Below the pieces are notes generated by a model, which saw only the letters and a program-made list of their open reading frames with translations, made no database searches and was not told where the DNA came from. A stretch of DNA of 64,000 nucleotides, from contig CANFJX010000012.1 of the NCBI GenBank assembly GCA_947447665.1, forward strand, positions 1-64,000, given 5' to 3'. Below, in pieces: positions 10,200 to 18,514 of the stretch (position 1 is its first letter; each line of letters opens with the position of its first letter). Origin of the DNA: Bacteriovoracaceae bacterium (lineage in GTDB: Bacteria; Bdellovibrionota; UBA1018). The translations under genes and the position numbers were made by a program.

Positions 10200-11099
10200 T
10201 CAGAACGCAAAACCGATTTTCGTCCCGACATAATTCATATTTGCCGTATTGTAGGCACCCTCGAGTACTAGATTGATGCCCACGTAGGGGAACTTAAAAC
10301 TGACGCCGCCAAAAAAGTTCCCCGCATAGGACCTCCCGGTTTGGGTCAAAACAACCTGAGGTAACCCGGATAAAAGGGAGGCATACGCCCCGGGCAGACT
10401 CGAGGGGGACAAGCTCATTTTTAAACTCCCGGTAGCATATTGCAGCGACATCCCTAGGTAGGGATCGGCAAAACCCATTTTCCTAGAAATCAAAATAGAA
10501 GGAGTAATCGTATTAGTAGAGACCTCAATCGCGTTAACCTGGAGATAATTGATATTATAGGAAACCCGAGCAGAGATCGTTGGCCCTTCCTCGGGACGAA
10601 ATAAGCAGGCTTTAATTTCTGCCCCGTAAAAATACGAGCCTCCGATCCCCGGAATACTCTTAACCAAGGGCAAAGCCGAAATCCCGATATCCACCCGATT
10701 TCCAATTCCCTTATGCAGTTGGAGTCGCAACGAAGGAAAAACTAACTGATTCATATCAGAAAAGTTAGCACTCGAAGATCCAGATAAAACATTCGAAAAA
10801 GTATTCTCCAATGCTACACTAAGAGAAGCCGGGGGCTTAAACAGCGCCAAACTCACCCCGAGATCCATTCCTACTGCAGTTCCCAACGGAGTGGCTGGTT
10901 CAAATGATCGATGATCCATGCCCAACCCTACTGCCATAACCATCGCTGACCCTAAGTTGGGATCCATTTGAGAGGAGAGGGCCTGGATCGCCGCATTTTG
11001 AACACTCTGCAAATCTCTGACTGTCGTTTTTGCAAATGCAGACGCCGAAGACGCTATGAAACCAGATAGAAATATAACTTTCCCAATACGCCTGGACAA
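10200..11099 (-). CDS. Probable outer-membrane beta-barrel protein
   Basis: 299 residues from a TTG start with a run of six or more G seven bases upstream. A signal peptide (about residues 1-23, ending A-S-A-F-A) is followed by a domain rich in alternating polar and hydrophobic residues, aromatic residues and Gly/Ser. The C-terminus is G-T-K-I-G-F-A-F; a terminal Phe is the usual BamA recognition signal of outer-membrane barrels. No known family is recognised and no enzyme motif is seen. It stands alone, convergent with the metalloprotease gene across a 26-base gap and divergent from the next gene. Confidence 0.72.
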   Translation of the reverse strand: MSRRIGKVIFLSGFIASSASAFAKTTVRDLQSVQNAAIQALSSQMDPNLGSAMVMAVGLGMDHRSFEPATPLGTAVGMDLGVSLALFKPPASLSVALENTFSNVLSGSSSANFSDMNQLVFPSLRLQLHKGIGNRVDIGISALPLVKSIPGIGGSYFYGAEIKACLFRPEEGPTISARVSYNINYLQVNAIEVSTNTITPSILISRKMGFADPYLGMSLQYATGSLKMSLSPSSLPGAYASLLSGLPQVVLTQTGRSYAGNFFGGVSFKFPYVGINLVLEGAYNTANMNYVGTKIGFAF

Positions 11100-11204
11100 A
11101 TTTTCGCCCCCCCAATTGAAGATAGTTTCTATTCTATGATGAATCGGAATCAGCTTGCCAATCCTTTTTCGCTGGTATTAAGTATTGCTCGGGGGAATCG
11201 AATC

Positions 11205-12443
11205 ATGAGAACTCAGTCACCGAGACTTTGTGTTTTTTTCTCATTTTCAATCACTTTTCAGGTGGCTTTATCGATCATACCTAAAGCCAGCCAAGCAAAC
11301 CTCCCAGCGCTCATAAAAAATCAAGAATTCCGCTCTCACCTTGCATCCGCACTTGCCGATGGCGCGAGCTCTTTTGACTATAGAACATCTAGTCAGGCTC
11401 TGACGTTTGCTCTCGAGTGCGAGTCCAAGTGCGCCGAGTTCAGGACACACCAAATCCAACAGGACCAGATTAAAATCCTCCTTGCTCCTACAACTGGATT
11501 TGAAGTCCTCCCAATTGAAGCTACGGCTCTCGGCCCACTCTCGGCGATTCGCGTCAAACTCCCCCAGGGGGTCGAGCCCAGCTTTTTTAATTTTAGAATC
11601 ATCCCATTCGAAACAGAGGTAAAAGAACAGGATCTCGATCCGGACGGACCCCAGCTGACCAAGCAAATCCAACTTCGACTCCGTCTGGAAGTGATCCGCC
11701 TCACCAAGAGTTTCACCGCAGAATTCAATAAAAAATCACACCAAGGAGATGCGGGACCACTCCCCCCGTCAAGAGCCATTGAATGGATCAAGAGCAAAAT
11801 ACTGCCGATGGAGCTCGGTACTTTTCCGCCGATTGTTTATCTGAGGCTCCTCCAAGAAACGCGAGCCTTATCACCCGCATTTAAGTTCCGCCCCGAATTG
11901 ATCCCATCCGCCGCGAACACTTCCACAGATACCTCGTCAATTGAATACCAAAACTGCCTCCAACTCGGCGGGATCCTCACGACCTACACGCTAGAGCAAA
12001 ACAAAGCCCTACTCTGTCGTTTCGGAGATGCTGGGGTAGGGGGCGCGGCATTGCTGAACTACCGAAATAGACAGGCAGTCAAGTCGATCGGCGCCTTCTT
12101 AGATTACAAACTCCCTGAAAATTCGGAAAAAAATGATCTTGCCATCATTCCTCGACCAGGCTCAGAGTCGGGCGAACTAGGCCCATTTGTCCTTCAACCC
12201 AATCCCCGTCCTGAAATATTGCAGCCAGGAATTCGAATGGTCATGCCGCCCAAAATTCAAATCTCTGCCTACTGTAGGCAACGCGGAGGTAAACCCACCC
12301 AGCTAAGAAACCCGGCAGACGGGACACCTCTCAAGGCGTGCATTTTTGATGATTTCTCAGGCATCGACGCAACTACGCTCTATCGAGGGCCTTCGGATCC
12401 GAGGAATGCGAAACTGCTGCAGGCGCTGAGTTCTTTGAGATAG
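11205..12443 (+). CDS. Exported protein of unknown function
   Basis: 412 residues from the ATG at 11205. That start gives a good signal peptide (M-R-T-Q-S-P-R, hydrophobic core, cleavage near A-S-Q-A) with GGGGGA about ten bases upstream. An in-frame ATG at 11136 would add 23 residues but has no ribosome site and spoils the signal peptide. The mature protein has several cysteines (two near the start in C-E-S-K-C, more toward the end), which could form disulphides after export. I recognise no domain. It is flanked by other exported proteins and is convergent with the next gene. Confidence 0.7.
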   Translation: MRTQSPRLCVFFSFSITFQVALSIIPKASQANLPALIKNQEFRSHLASALADGASSFDYRTSSQALTFALECESKCAEFRTHQIQQDQIKILLAPTTGFEVLPIEATALGPLSAIRVKLPQGVEPSFFNFRIIPFETEVKEQDLDPDGPQLTKQIQLRLRLEVIRLTKSFTAEFNKKSHQGDAGPLPPSRAIEWIKSKILPMELGTFPPIVYLRLLQETRALSPAFKFRPELIPSAANTSTDTSSIEYQNCLQLGGILTTYTLEQNKALLCRFGDAGVGGAALLNYRNRQAVKSIGAFLDYKLPENSEKNDLAIIPRPGSESGELGPFVLQPNPRPEILQPGIRMVMPPKIQISAYCRQRGGKPTQLRNPADGTPLKACIFDDFSGIDATTLYRGPSDPRNAKLLQALSSLR

Positions 12444-12448
12444 ATAAT

Positions 12449-12973
12449 TTATTTTGCGCTTGAAGATGAGCGGATTCCTGAAATTGCTTTTGCTAGTAGG
12501 CCATAACTTTCTTCGTAGGTAGCAAGCAGTTTCTGTTTTGCATCTGAAACCTCAGATCGCCTAATCTCTACCTTGGATTGGCAAGACTCTGCTGCGATAG
12601 TAAACTGCCTAGCAGCTTCATCTAACTGATTTAGATGGTAGTCAAACATCAACATTTCCAACCCCTTAGCAAGTAAAGCTCCAACACCTAAGGCTAGGCC
12701 GACATACTTCACAGACTGAGAAGATTGACTTCCGCTCAATCGATGCGCTCCGATACAAGCGAGAGAAGCTACAGACAGACCGCAAGACACCTGATGCGCC
12801 ATTTTTTCTTTAGGTAAGGCTCCAAATGCGTTTTTCTGAGCCTCAAAGCCAAGCTTTTCAGCCTGATCGATCCGGGCGTCAATAACCTCAATTGAATTTC
12901 GTTCTGCCTTGGCAGGGGCTATCTGCATTCCAAGCACAATCAAAACAACACTCAATTTAACAATTTTTTTCAT
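12449..12973 (-). CDS. Small exported protein of unknown function
   Basis: 174 residues with a clear signal peptide (M-K-K-I-V-K, hydrophobic core, cleavage near A-P-A-K-A). The ribosome site GGAAG is five bases before the ATG. The mature part begins and ends with charged helical stretches and has a central hydrophobic, Gly/Ala-rich region (about residues 65-105) that could be one or two membrane helices, so it may be membrane-bound rather than soluble. Three cysteines are present. No family recognised. It has no close partner: five bases separate its end from the convergent upstream gene, and a 322-base gap precedes the six-gene operon. Confidence 0.68.
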   Translation of the reverse strand: MKKIVKLSVVLIVLGMQIAPAKAERNSIEVIDARIDQAEKLGFEAQKNAFGALPKEKMAHQVSCGLSVASLACIGAHRLSGSQSSQSVKYVGLALGVGALLAKGLEMLMFDYHLNQLDEAARQFTIAAESCQSKVEIRRSEVSDAKQKLLATYEESYGLLAKAISGIRSSSSAK

Positions 12974-13295
12974 AAATACTTCCGTTTGTTCAAACTACAC
13001 AGTTGCTTTTAAAGCAAATCAGGTGCCATTAACGGCTAAGTATAGAGCTCACAGATAAATCTGCCTTAATATCGGGCTATTAAATCGTTTTTTGTGTAAA
13101 TAATTTAGAGTCTAAAACCAAGGAGAGTGCCCAAAAAGTAGACAGCTGCTCATCGAAAACGCTAACAGCTTCGAAAACACTATAAGCTTCCAATCCCCAG
13201 GGCGACGTATCCAAATCGACGCAAAATACGTCTCGCGGCCCTCGCAATTGGCGAGTACATTTAAATTAATTTAATTTTTTATGACTTTTATTTCC
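12974..13295. other. AT-rich intergenic region between a small exported protein gene and the six-gene operon
   Basis: No convincing gene here. It must hold the promoter of the minus-strand gene ending at 12449 and the 3' end of the operon ending at 13296. Small structures visible: an 18-base imperfect tandem repeat (13153-13188), a 7-base inverted repeat GACGTAT...ATACGTC (13204-13210 and 13226-13232), and a CTCGC/GCGAG hairpin with a five-base loop (13241-13255). None has a clean run of T that would make it an obvious intrinsic terminator for the minus-strand operon. Confidence 0.6.
13153..13188. repeat. Imperfect 18-base tandem repeat, two units
   Basis: Units 13153-13170 and 13171-13188 both start TCGAAAAC and end AGCT, matching at 15 of 18 positions. 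Function unknown; it could be a protein-binding site or chance. Confidence 0.4.
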
Positions 13296-13919
13296 TCAGT
13301 TTTTAAGAATCGACTTTGCGTAAGCATTCTGGGGACTGATCAAAAGAAGCAAGCTCAGTGGTTCCCTCGCTTCTTCTGCTTTACCGATTGAAACCAGGAG
13401 AAATCCCTTTTGCTCTAGAAAAGTCGGATCGACAGGATAGACTTTAAGTGCTTGATCGACCCGAGATAGTGCTTCTGAATAGCGCTTAGACTTGATCAGG
13501 GCCATATTGGTCCGTAATAGCCCATAATAATTAGCAGGATCGCGGGTTAAGAGTTGCTCACTCGCAGAAAGTGACCGATCGGTTTCACCGAGGTTCAAGT
13601 AAAGCAAAGAGAGACCAAGCCAAGGATCAATGCTAAGAGGTGCTATCTTTGCAGCCGCCTCGTAGTGATCTACTGAGTTTTTATATTTCTTAGCCAAGGA
13701 AAAGAGCCAACCCATTCGGAGATTGACGAAGAAGTCGCTTGAATTAGCCTGATAAGCTGCGTTCATTTTTTGAGCAGCTAAATCATAACTAGCCTTGGCT
13801 TCCCATGCGTAGGATTCATAGACTGCAGCTCGTTCTTCGAGTGTGAGGGATCTAGCTTCAGCGAAATTACTTAAAGTAAATCCCACCAGAATCGTAGCCA
13901 TCGAAATTTTTCTTAGCAT
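13296..13919 (-). CDS. Exported TPR-repeat protein
   Basis: 207 residues from the ATG at 13919, chosen because a perfect AAGGAGG site lies eight bases upstream; an in-frame start at 13952 would add 11 residues and ignores it. A signal peptide (residues 1 to about 22, ending F-A-E-A) precedes several tetratricopeptide-like helix pairs, for example L-L-T-R-D-P-A-N-Y-Y-G-L-L and the V-Y-P-V-D-P-T-F repeat region. TPRs bind other proteins, so this is probably a periplasmic scaffold. It is the last gene of the six-gene operon, 29 bases after the TPR/beta-barrel gene. Confidence 0.82.
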   Translation of the reverse strand: MLRKISMATILVGFTLSNFAEARSLTLEERAAVYESYAWEAKASYDLAAQKMNAAYQANSSDFFVNLRMGWLFSLAKKYKNSVDHYEAAAKIAPLSIDPWLGLSLLYLNLGETDRSLSASEQLLTRDPANYYGLLRTNMALIKSKRYSEALSRVDQALKVYPVDPTFLEQKGFLLVSIGKAEEAREPLSLLLLISPQNAYAKSILKN

Positions 13920-13948
13920 TTGAAATACCTCCTTTTTTAAAATAAAAA

Positions 13949-15133
13949 TCAAAAATTAAATTGCAATCCACCTAAAAATGAGTCTGCGAGCGTTTTTTCG
14001 GATGACGCTGTAAACTGCTCCCTTGAAGCTGAAAGCTTTAGTGAGACACCCGAAAAAACTGGCGCCGTTGCCGAAGCACCATATCCATAATGAAAAGTTC
14101 TAAATGCGTTAAAGACCATTGCGCCCTGATTTCGCACCCCAAAGCATTCGCTCCCCGTCCATGCGTTGATATTAAGTAAAAACGATCCCAGCGATGTTAG
14201 AATTGATCCAGCCCACCTTTGATAGGAGGAACCCAGAGTGAAGCCAGTACTGGTGTCAGTTCTTTGCGAGGCAAACGGGAAGATACTCTCGGAGGTGAGC
14301 TGGATTCCTAGCCAAAAATTTTGGGTCCTGACGAGGCCTTGAGTGAGAGCCATCGTTCCTTGGAGGACGTTGACGTTGCCAAGCGAAAGCGAAGGGTAGA
14401 ACGAACCGTTGATGTCCAGATCCAGGGTTGCAGAGTCGCCGAGTCCAATGCTACTCCCAAGTCCAAATATATTTCCCGAGTAGCTTGAATAACCCGAGGC
14501 AGAAATATTTGTGTAATTCGTCCGGAGCGAAACTGAAGGACTAATCACCTTGGCGACTGAAAGATTTGAAAGGAGCTGAGAATAGGACGTTGCACCGCTC
14601 GTCATGCTCAGATTAAAAGACTCAAAGCCAGCTCCCATGCTCCATCCTGAAACGGAGATGCCCCCATAGATTCCATAAAGTGACGCAGAACTAAAAGTAG
14701 ATTGTGGACTAAAAAGACCGCTGCCACCATAGGGAAATATCCAACTATAAATTCGGTCCAGCTCATCGATTTCTTTTTTTAGATAGCTAGCTAAGGCTCG
14801 ATACTTGAGTTGATCTGGCTTGGATAAGGCGGCTTCATTCATCTTACTTAACAGATAGGCGGCGTAGGCTCGATAGCCCAGCTTTTGATGACAAGAGGCG
14901 TGATAGAGTCGAGCACGTTGGGCGAGAGCACCTGGAAGCAGGTCAAAAGAGTCTTTTATTTCCTCAAATTCAGTCGCACAAACCAGGTACGACCCACTGA
15001 GATACGCTTGGTAGCCTGCGAGGTAGGTGACCTCAACAGCCCGATTCGTTAGATCCTCTGCGTTGACTTGAGAAGGACAGAAGAAAAGAGCCACCGCGAT
15101 CAGCGTTATAGAAACCTCTTTAAGTCCTAACAT
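13949..15133 (-). CDS. Periplasmic helical (TPR-like) domain fused to an outer-membrane beta-barrel
   Basis: 394 residues from the ATG at 15133, which has GTGGGAG seven bases upstream and overlaps the previous gene by 14 bases. A start at 15238 would lie well inside that gene and spoil the signal peptide. Residues 1 to about 25 are a signal peptide (ending Q-V-N-A). About residues 26-130 are helical with TPR-like spacing and two cysteines. From about 150 on the protein is Ser/Gly/aromatic-rich with alternating residues, ending G-G-L-Q-F-N-F, as expected for a barrel inserted by the Bam machinery. Specific function unknown. It is the outer-membrane member of the six-gene operon. Confidence 0.78.
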   Translation of the reverse strand: MLGLKEVSITLIAVALFFCPSQVNAEDLTNRAVEVTYLAGYQAYLSGSYLVCATEFEEIKDSFDLLPGALAQRARLYHASCHQKLGYRAYAAYLLSKMNEAALSKPDQLKYRALASYLKKEIDELDRIYSWIFPYGGSGLFSPQSTFSSASLYGIYGGISVSGWSMGAGFESFNLSMTSGATSYSQLLSNLSVAKVISPSVSLRTNYTNISASGYSSYSGNIFGLGSSIGLGDSATLDLDINGSFYPSLSLGNVNVLQGTMALTQGLVRTQNFWLGIQLTSESIFPFASQRTDTSTGFTLGSSYQRWAGSILTSLGSFLLNINAWTGSECFGVRNQGAMVFNAFRTFHYGYGASATAPVFSGVSLKLSASREQFTASSEKTLADSFLGGLQFNF

Positions 15134-17177
15134 AATGACGCTCTCCCACTTTGAATTCGACCATACCTTTGAGGGGGTCCATTTTGAGATAGGTATGGGT
15201 AAGGTTTCCGCGAATGGTGACTTTACCGTGAATATCAAGCTGGATTGGATTCAAAATATAATTGGCCGATCCAGAGTCGAGCTTGGATGAGATGAATTGT
15301 AAAAATAAGACAAAAAAGCGGTGAATTTTTCCATGGGTCAGACTGAGAGGAAGTATATCGGAATAAGTCAAAGAATCTCCGAAGCTCATGGGCACACATG
15401 GAGCAGCAGTCAGGAGATCCCAAATTGGGGACCATTTTTTTCCGTCGAGGTCGTAAAAATAGAATTGAGCCCCTACTTTCGAGTAGTACAATCGAGATTT
15501 TCCATCCGTCCAATAGGATCGACCTGACTTTTCATCGAGAAGATGACTGAAGCTCACGCTGATAGGATCCGCGTTAGTTTGATTCAGGGACCATTCCAAT
15601 TTTTGACCGATCGGAAATGACAACACTCGATCCAGAATCTTATTTACGTTCAGAGGAGTGATTTTTCCCCCTTGGCTAGGGACCCCGTTGAAAACCACCT
15701 GATCGCCCACTTTATAATTCAGAAGGTGGAAAGGGATCGTGTAGGCGCCTGGAAGATCAGTGAGTTGGACTTGAAGATGAAGGTGAGGCTCCTGAGAGTA
15801 CCCGCTGTTCCCACAACGAGCGATGAGTTGCCCGGCAGTGACAACATCACCACTTTTAACACTGATGGAGTCTTGCTTCAGGTGCGCAAGCGTCACATAG
15901 ATCCCTGAGGAACTTCGGATGATGATGAAGTTACCCCAATTTTGTTGGTTTTCGACCTTTCCAATTGGATTGTCTGGGAGTGAGGAGCAGACCTGAGTCA
16001 CGACACCACTGATCGGGGCCAAAATGGGTTGATCATAGGCAAAGTAGTCCGTGAGCTCGATCCCTTGATTTTTATGTGTTTTCTGATTGTCCCCTTGAAT
16101 GACAAAATCTAGCGCGTGTTGCCAATGTCCCCGATGGGTCCAAGTTCCTTGAAATCCCTGTTGGATGAGCCACTCGCCTTCGACTGGACAAAAAACGCCG
16201 ACTTCACCACTTCGATAGCGCAACCAGTAAAATCGAGACCGCTCCAGTGCCGCTTCGGGTGAGTCACCCATCCAAGAAGTGAGTCGAAATGGAGTCGTAT
16301 AATGCAGAGTTCGGAGCACTAAAAGTAAAATGATATTGAACGGCAAAGCCAAGACAGGGATGTGAAAAACACCTAGAAAAGCTGAGCAAGCAAGGGTCAC
16401 TAGGACTCCGAGTCCGGTAGCAAAAATGCCCCAGAGAAAAGAGACTGGAGAAGGAGTGAGGAACCTCCCTGCAACAGCCGTAAAAATGAGAGCATAATTA
16501 AACCCATAAGACTGAATCCCGGATTCGGAGAAAGAGCTGAATGACAGGAATTTCTCCATTTCAGCTCCGATGCCATAGCCCAGGATAAAAAAAATCGAAG
16601 TCATGGGCGAGTAAAGGGCTACTATACCTAGAAGGCATGCCCCAAACCTTAGGTCGGGAACACAGAAAAGCGTTCCGATGGATCGAAGGGCCTGCTGGAT
16701 CTCCAGAGGCAATACGAAGTGAGTCGGTAAGCTGTCTGAGTTGAGATAAAAGCTTGCATCAGAAAAGTTCGATAACTGATGTTTAGATGCAGCTATTACG
16801 AGTGCGACCACGCAAAATGGCAAAGACAAAATCGGAAGACCACTGGGAGCTAAGTAAGAATTAAGTACGACTGAAAAAAGAAGTGTCATTCCAATAAAAA
16901 TGAAAATCAAAACTACTAGTTTTCGATCTAAAACAAATAGATCACCTAAGTACCCACCTACGAGGAGCGCGTTGAGTAGAAAGGTTCCTCGATAGTGTGC
17001 ATAAGGACTGACTTGGATCAGCTTGAGTAACAGCAGTCCGAAAGAAATTCCTAACACCCCGCAGAGAGCAATATTAGGCTGCAGAAAAGTTATAACCGCC
17101 ACTAGAAATCCGACCCAGGGAGCTTCTAAGAGTAAAATAGATTGATAAGGGGCAATCAGATCATAAAAGTGTGCCAT
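15120..17177 (-). CDS. Urea-transporter-family membrane domain fused to M23 (LytM-like) peptidase domain
   Basis: 685 residues. Residues about 20-295 are a polytopic membrane domain with urea-transporter features: two similar halves, LLNALLVGGYLGDLF (68-81) and G-F-N-Y-A-L-I-F-T-A (225-234), and L-P-F-N-I at 278-282. Residues about 330-480 are an M23-type domain with APISGVV (387-393), the V-T-L-A-H-L strand (428-433) and the zinc-binding P-H-L-H-L (464-468). The first zinc motif reads H354-A-L-D357, one residue shorter than the usual HxxxD. A roughly 200-residue C-terminal region is unrecognised. The gene starts 8 bases after the PLP decarboxylase. No urease genes are nearby, so urea itself may not be the substrate. 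Confidence 0.85.
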   Translation of the reverse strand: MAHFYDLIAPYQSILLLEAPWVGFLVAVITFLQPNIALCGVLGISFGLLLLKLIQVSPYAHYRGTFLLNALLVGGYLGDLFVLDRKLVVLIFIFIGMTLLFSVVLNSYLAPSGLPILSLPFCVVALVIAASKHQLSNFSDASFYLNSDSLPTHFVLPLEIQQALRSIGTLFCVPDLRFGACLLGIVALYSPMTSIFFILGYGIGAEMEKFLSFSSFSESGIQSYGFNYALIFTAVAGRFLTPSPVSFLWGIFATGLGVLVTLACSAFLGVFHIPVLALPFNIILLLVLRTLHYTTPFRLTSWMGDSPEAALERSRFYWLRYRSGEVGVFCPVEGEWLIQQGFQGTWTHRGHWQHALDFVIQGDNQKTHKNQGIELTDYFAYDQPILAPISGVVTQVCSSLPDNPIGKVENQQNWGNFIIIRSSSGIYVTLAHLKQDSISVKSGDVVTAGQLIARCGNSGYSQEPHLHLQVQLTDLPGAYTIPFHLLNYKVGDQVVFNGVPSQGGKITPLNVNKILDRVLSFPIGQKLEWSLNQTNADPISVSFSHLLDEKSGRSYWTDGKSRLYYSKVGAQFYFYDLDGKKWSPIWDLLTAAPCVPMSFGDSLTYSDILPLSLTHGKIHRFFVLFLQFISSKLDSGSANYILNPIQLDIHGKVTIRGNLTHTYLKMDPLKGMVEFKVGERHYVRT

Positions 17178-17185
17178 TTCTGCTT

Positions 17186-18514
17186 TTATCCTTCGAGCCG
17201 ATTGAGGTCCTCTAGGCCTTCTTTTCGCCTTAATAAGGAAATACTTTTATTTTCACCAATCATTACAATATTAGGCCGATATTCAATAAACTGCATCGAC
17301 TGCGTCACATTGTAAGCGCCTACGGGTGATAAAATTAGATTCTGAAATCGAGGGAGCCTGGGGAGAAGAATGGCTTCGTCGACGACATCAATATTCATGC
17401 ACAGAGGGCCATTGAGAATGGATGGCTCCATCATTCCCGGCACATCTCGATCCAGTTCAATTTTGTATTTGTACCAAGTCGATGTATAGAGCAAATTGAC
17501 TCCTGCATCTAAGACATAGGCTCGACGGCCATCAGGAAGAGCTTTGTCTGCTACGACTTGGGTAATAAGGTAGCCCGCTTCGTCGACCAAATGTCGCCCG
17601 AGTTCAAAACAAAGTTTCGGGGCAGGTTTTCTTGAGGCAAGCCACTGAAGTTCCTTGCCGATACTTTCAGCATAATCTTCGACGGACGAAATTGCGACTT
17701 CTGGAGGTTGGTAAACTCCCTTGAGCTGGCTCATACTTGGAAAACCGCCACCTAAATCAATATACTCAATATTATATCCAACCAGACTCTCCGCTTCACG
17801 AATCAGCTTACTGAGCTTTTGGATGGCTCTCGAGTAGGCAGTTGGATCCATAATGAATGTCCCAATATGACAATGCACCCCTCCAAATCGTAGGTGCGGA
17901 CTTTCTGCGATTCGGCGAATGGCCGCCCAGGCTTGGCCGCTTTCAAGATTAAACCCAAATCTGGACCAGAGTGGATAGATGCCGGAATCTAAGTTAATTC
18001 GTATTCCGATCGTGATCGGAGAACCATTTTCTTTTGCGATTTTTTCTGCGTCTTCAATTTCATAGAAGTGATCTGCATGAACCTGTGCGCCTTCTAAGAG
18101 TGCTCGACGAAGAATTCCCTCGGGTTTGTGAGGTCCGTTGAATATGATTTGATTCCCCGGGATGCCAAGGCTTCTCGCTTTTTCGTATTCAAACTGACTG
18201 ACTACCTCAGCAATTGCCCCTTCTTGGTGGAAGACCTGGCAGATCCCATTGAGGTAGTTGGTCTTGTAGCTCCAGCCAAAAACTAGATTCGGGTAATACC
18301 GTTGCATAGCCTTGAAAGCCTGCTGATATTTGAGTCGGAGAGATCGCTCGGAAAAAACAAAAAGAGGTGAACCATACTGCGCTACGAGATCACTGATTTT
18401 TACGCCCTCAATCGCGTCGCGGACGAAATGGTAGGATTGAGCAGATGAGCCATGTTTGGCATAAAGTGGATTGCCTACTTTTACTATGCTCGGTTTTGTG
18501 TAATCGTTACTCAT
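17186..18514 (-). CDS. Fold-III PLP-dependent decarboxylase related to diaminopimelate decarboxylase (LysA-like)
   Basis: 442 residues. It has the alanine-racemase-type barrel with the PLP lysine in S-Y-K84-T-N-Y, HIGT at 216-219, the phosphate loop GGGFP at 255-259, E-L-G-R at 304-307, and a C-terminal G-P-L-C372-M-N-I-D. True diaminopimelate decarboxylases usually read C-E-S-x-D at that last site and ornithine decarboxylases C-D-G-x-D, so the substrate may differ from both. About 30 residues precede the catalytic domain. The start overlaps the ATP-grasp stop by four bases (ATGA). I infer an amino-acid decarboxylase or related enzyme serving this operon, not housekeeping lysine synthesis. 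Confidence 0.86.
   Translation of the reverse strand: MSNDYTKPSIVKVGNPLYAKHGSSAQSYHFVRDAIEGVKISDLVAQYGSPLFVFSERSLRLKYQQAFKAMQRYYPNLVFGWSYKTNYLNGICQVFHQEGAIAEVVSQFEYEKARSLGIPGNQIIFNGPHKPEGILRRALLEGAQVHADHFYEIEDAEKIAKENGSPITIGIRINLDSGIYPLWSRFGFNLESGQAWAAIRRIAESPHLRFGGVHCHIGTFIMDPTAYSRAIQKLSKLIREAESLVGYNIEYIDLGGGFPSMSQLKGVYQPPEVAISSVEDYAESIGKELQWLASRKPAPKLCFELGRHLVDEAGYLITQVVADKALPDGRRAYVLDAGVNLLYTSTWYKYKIELDRDVPGMMEPSILNGPLCMNIDVVDEAILLPRLPRFQNLILSPVGAYNVTQSMQFIEYRPNIVMIGENKSISLLRRKEGLEDLNRLEG

Noticed and set aside
13180-13260. Minus-strand 26-residue basic peptide (M-Y-S-P-I-A-R-A-A-R-R-I-L-R-R) after the six-gene operon, a possible precursor for the PqqD-like protein
   Set aside because: No ribosome site, short enough to occur by chance, and partly made by inverted repeats. 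It could be checked for conservation but cannot be supported now.
15120-17177. Urea uptake system
   Set aside because: No urease or urea amidolyase gene in the window; the fusion to M23 and the operon partners point elsewhere.
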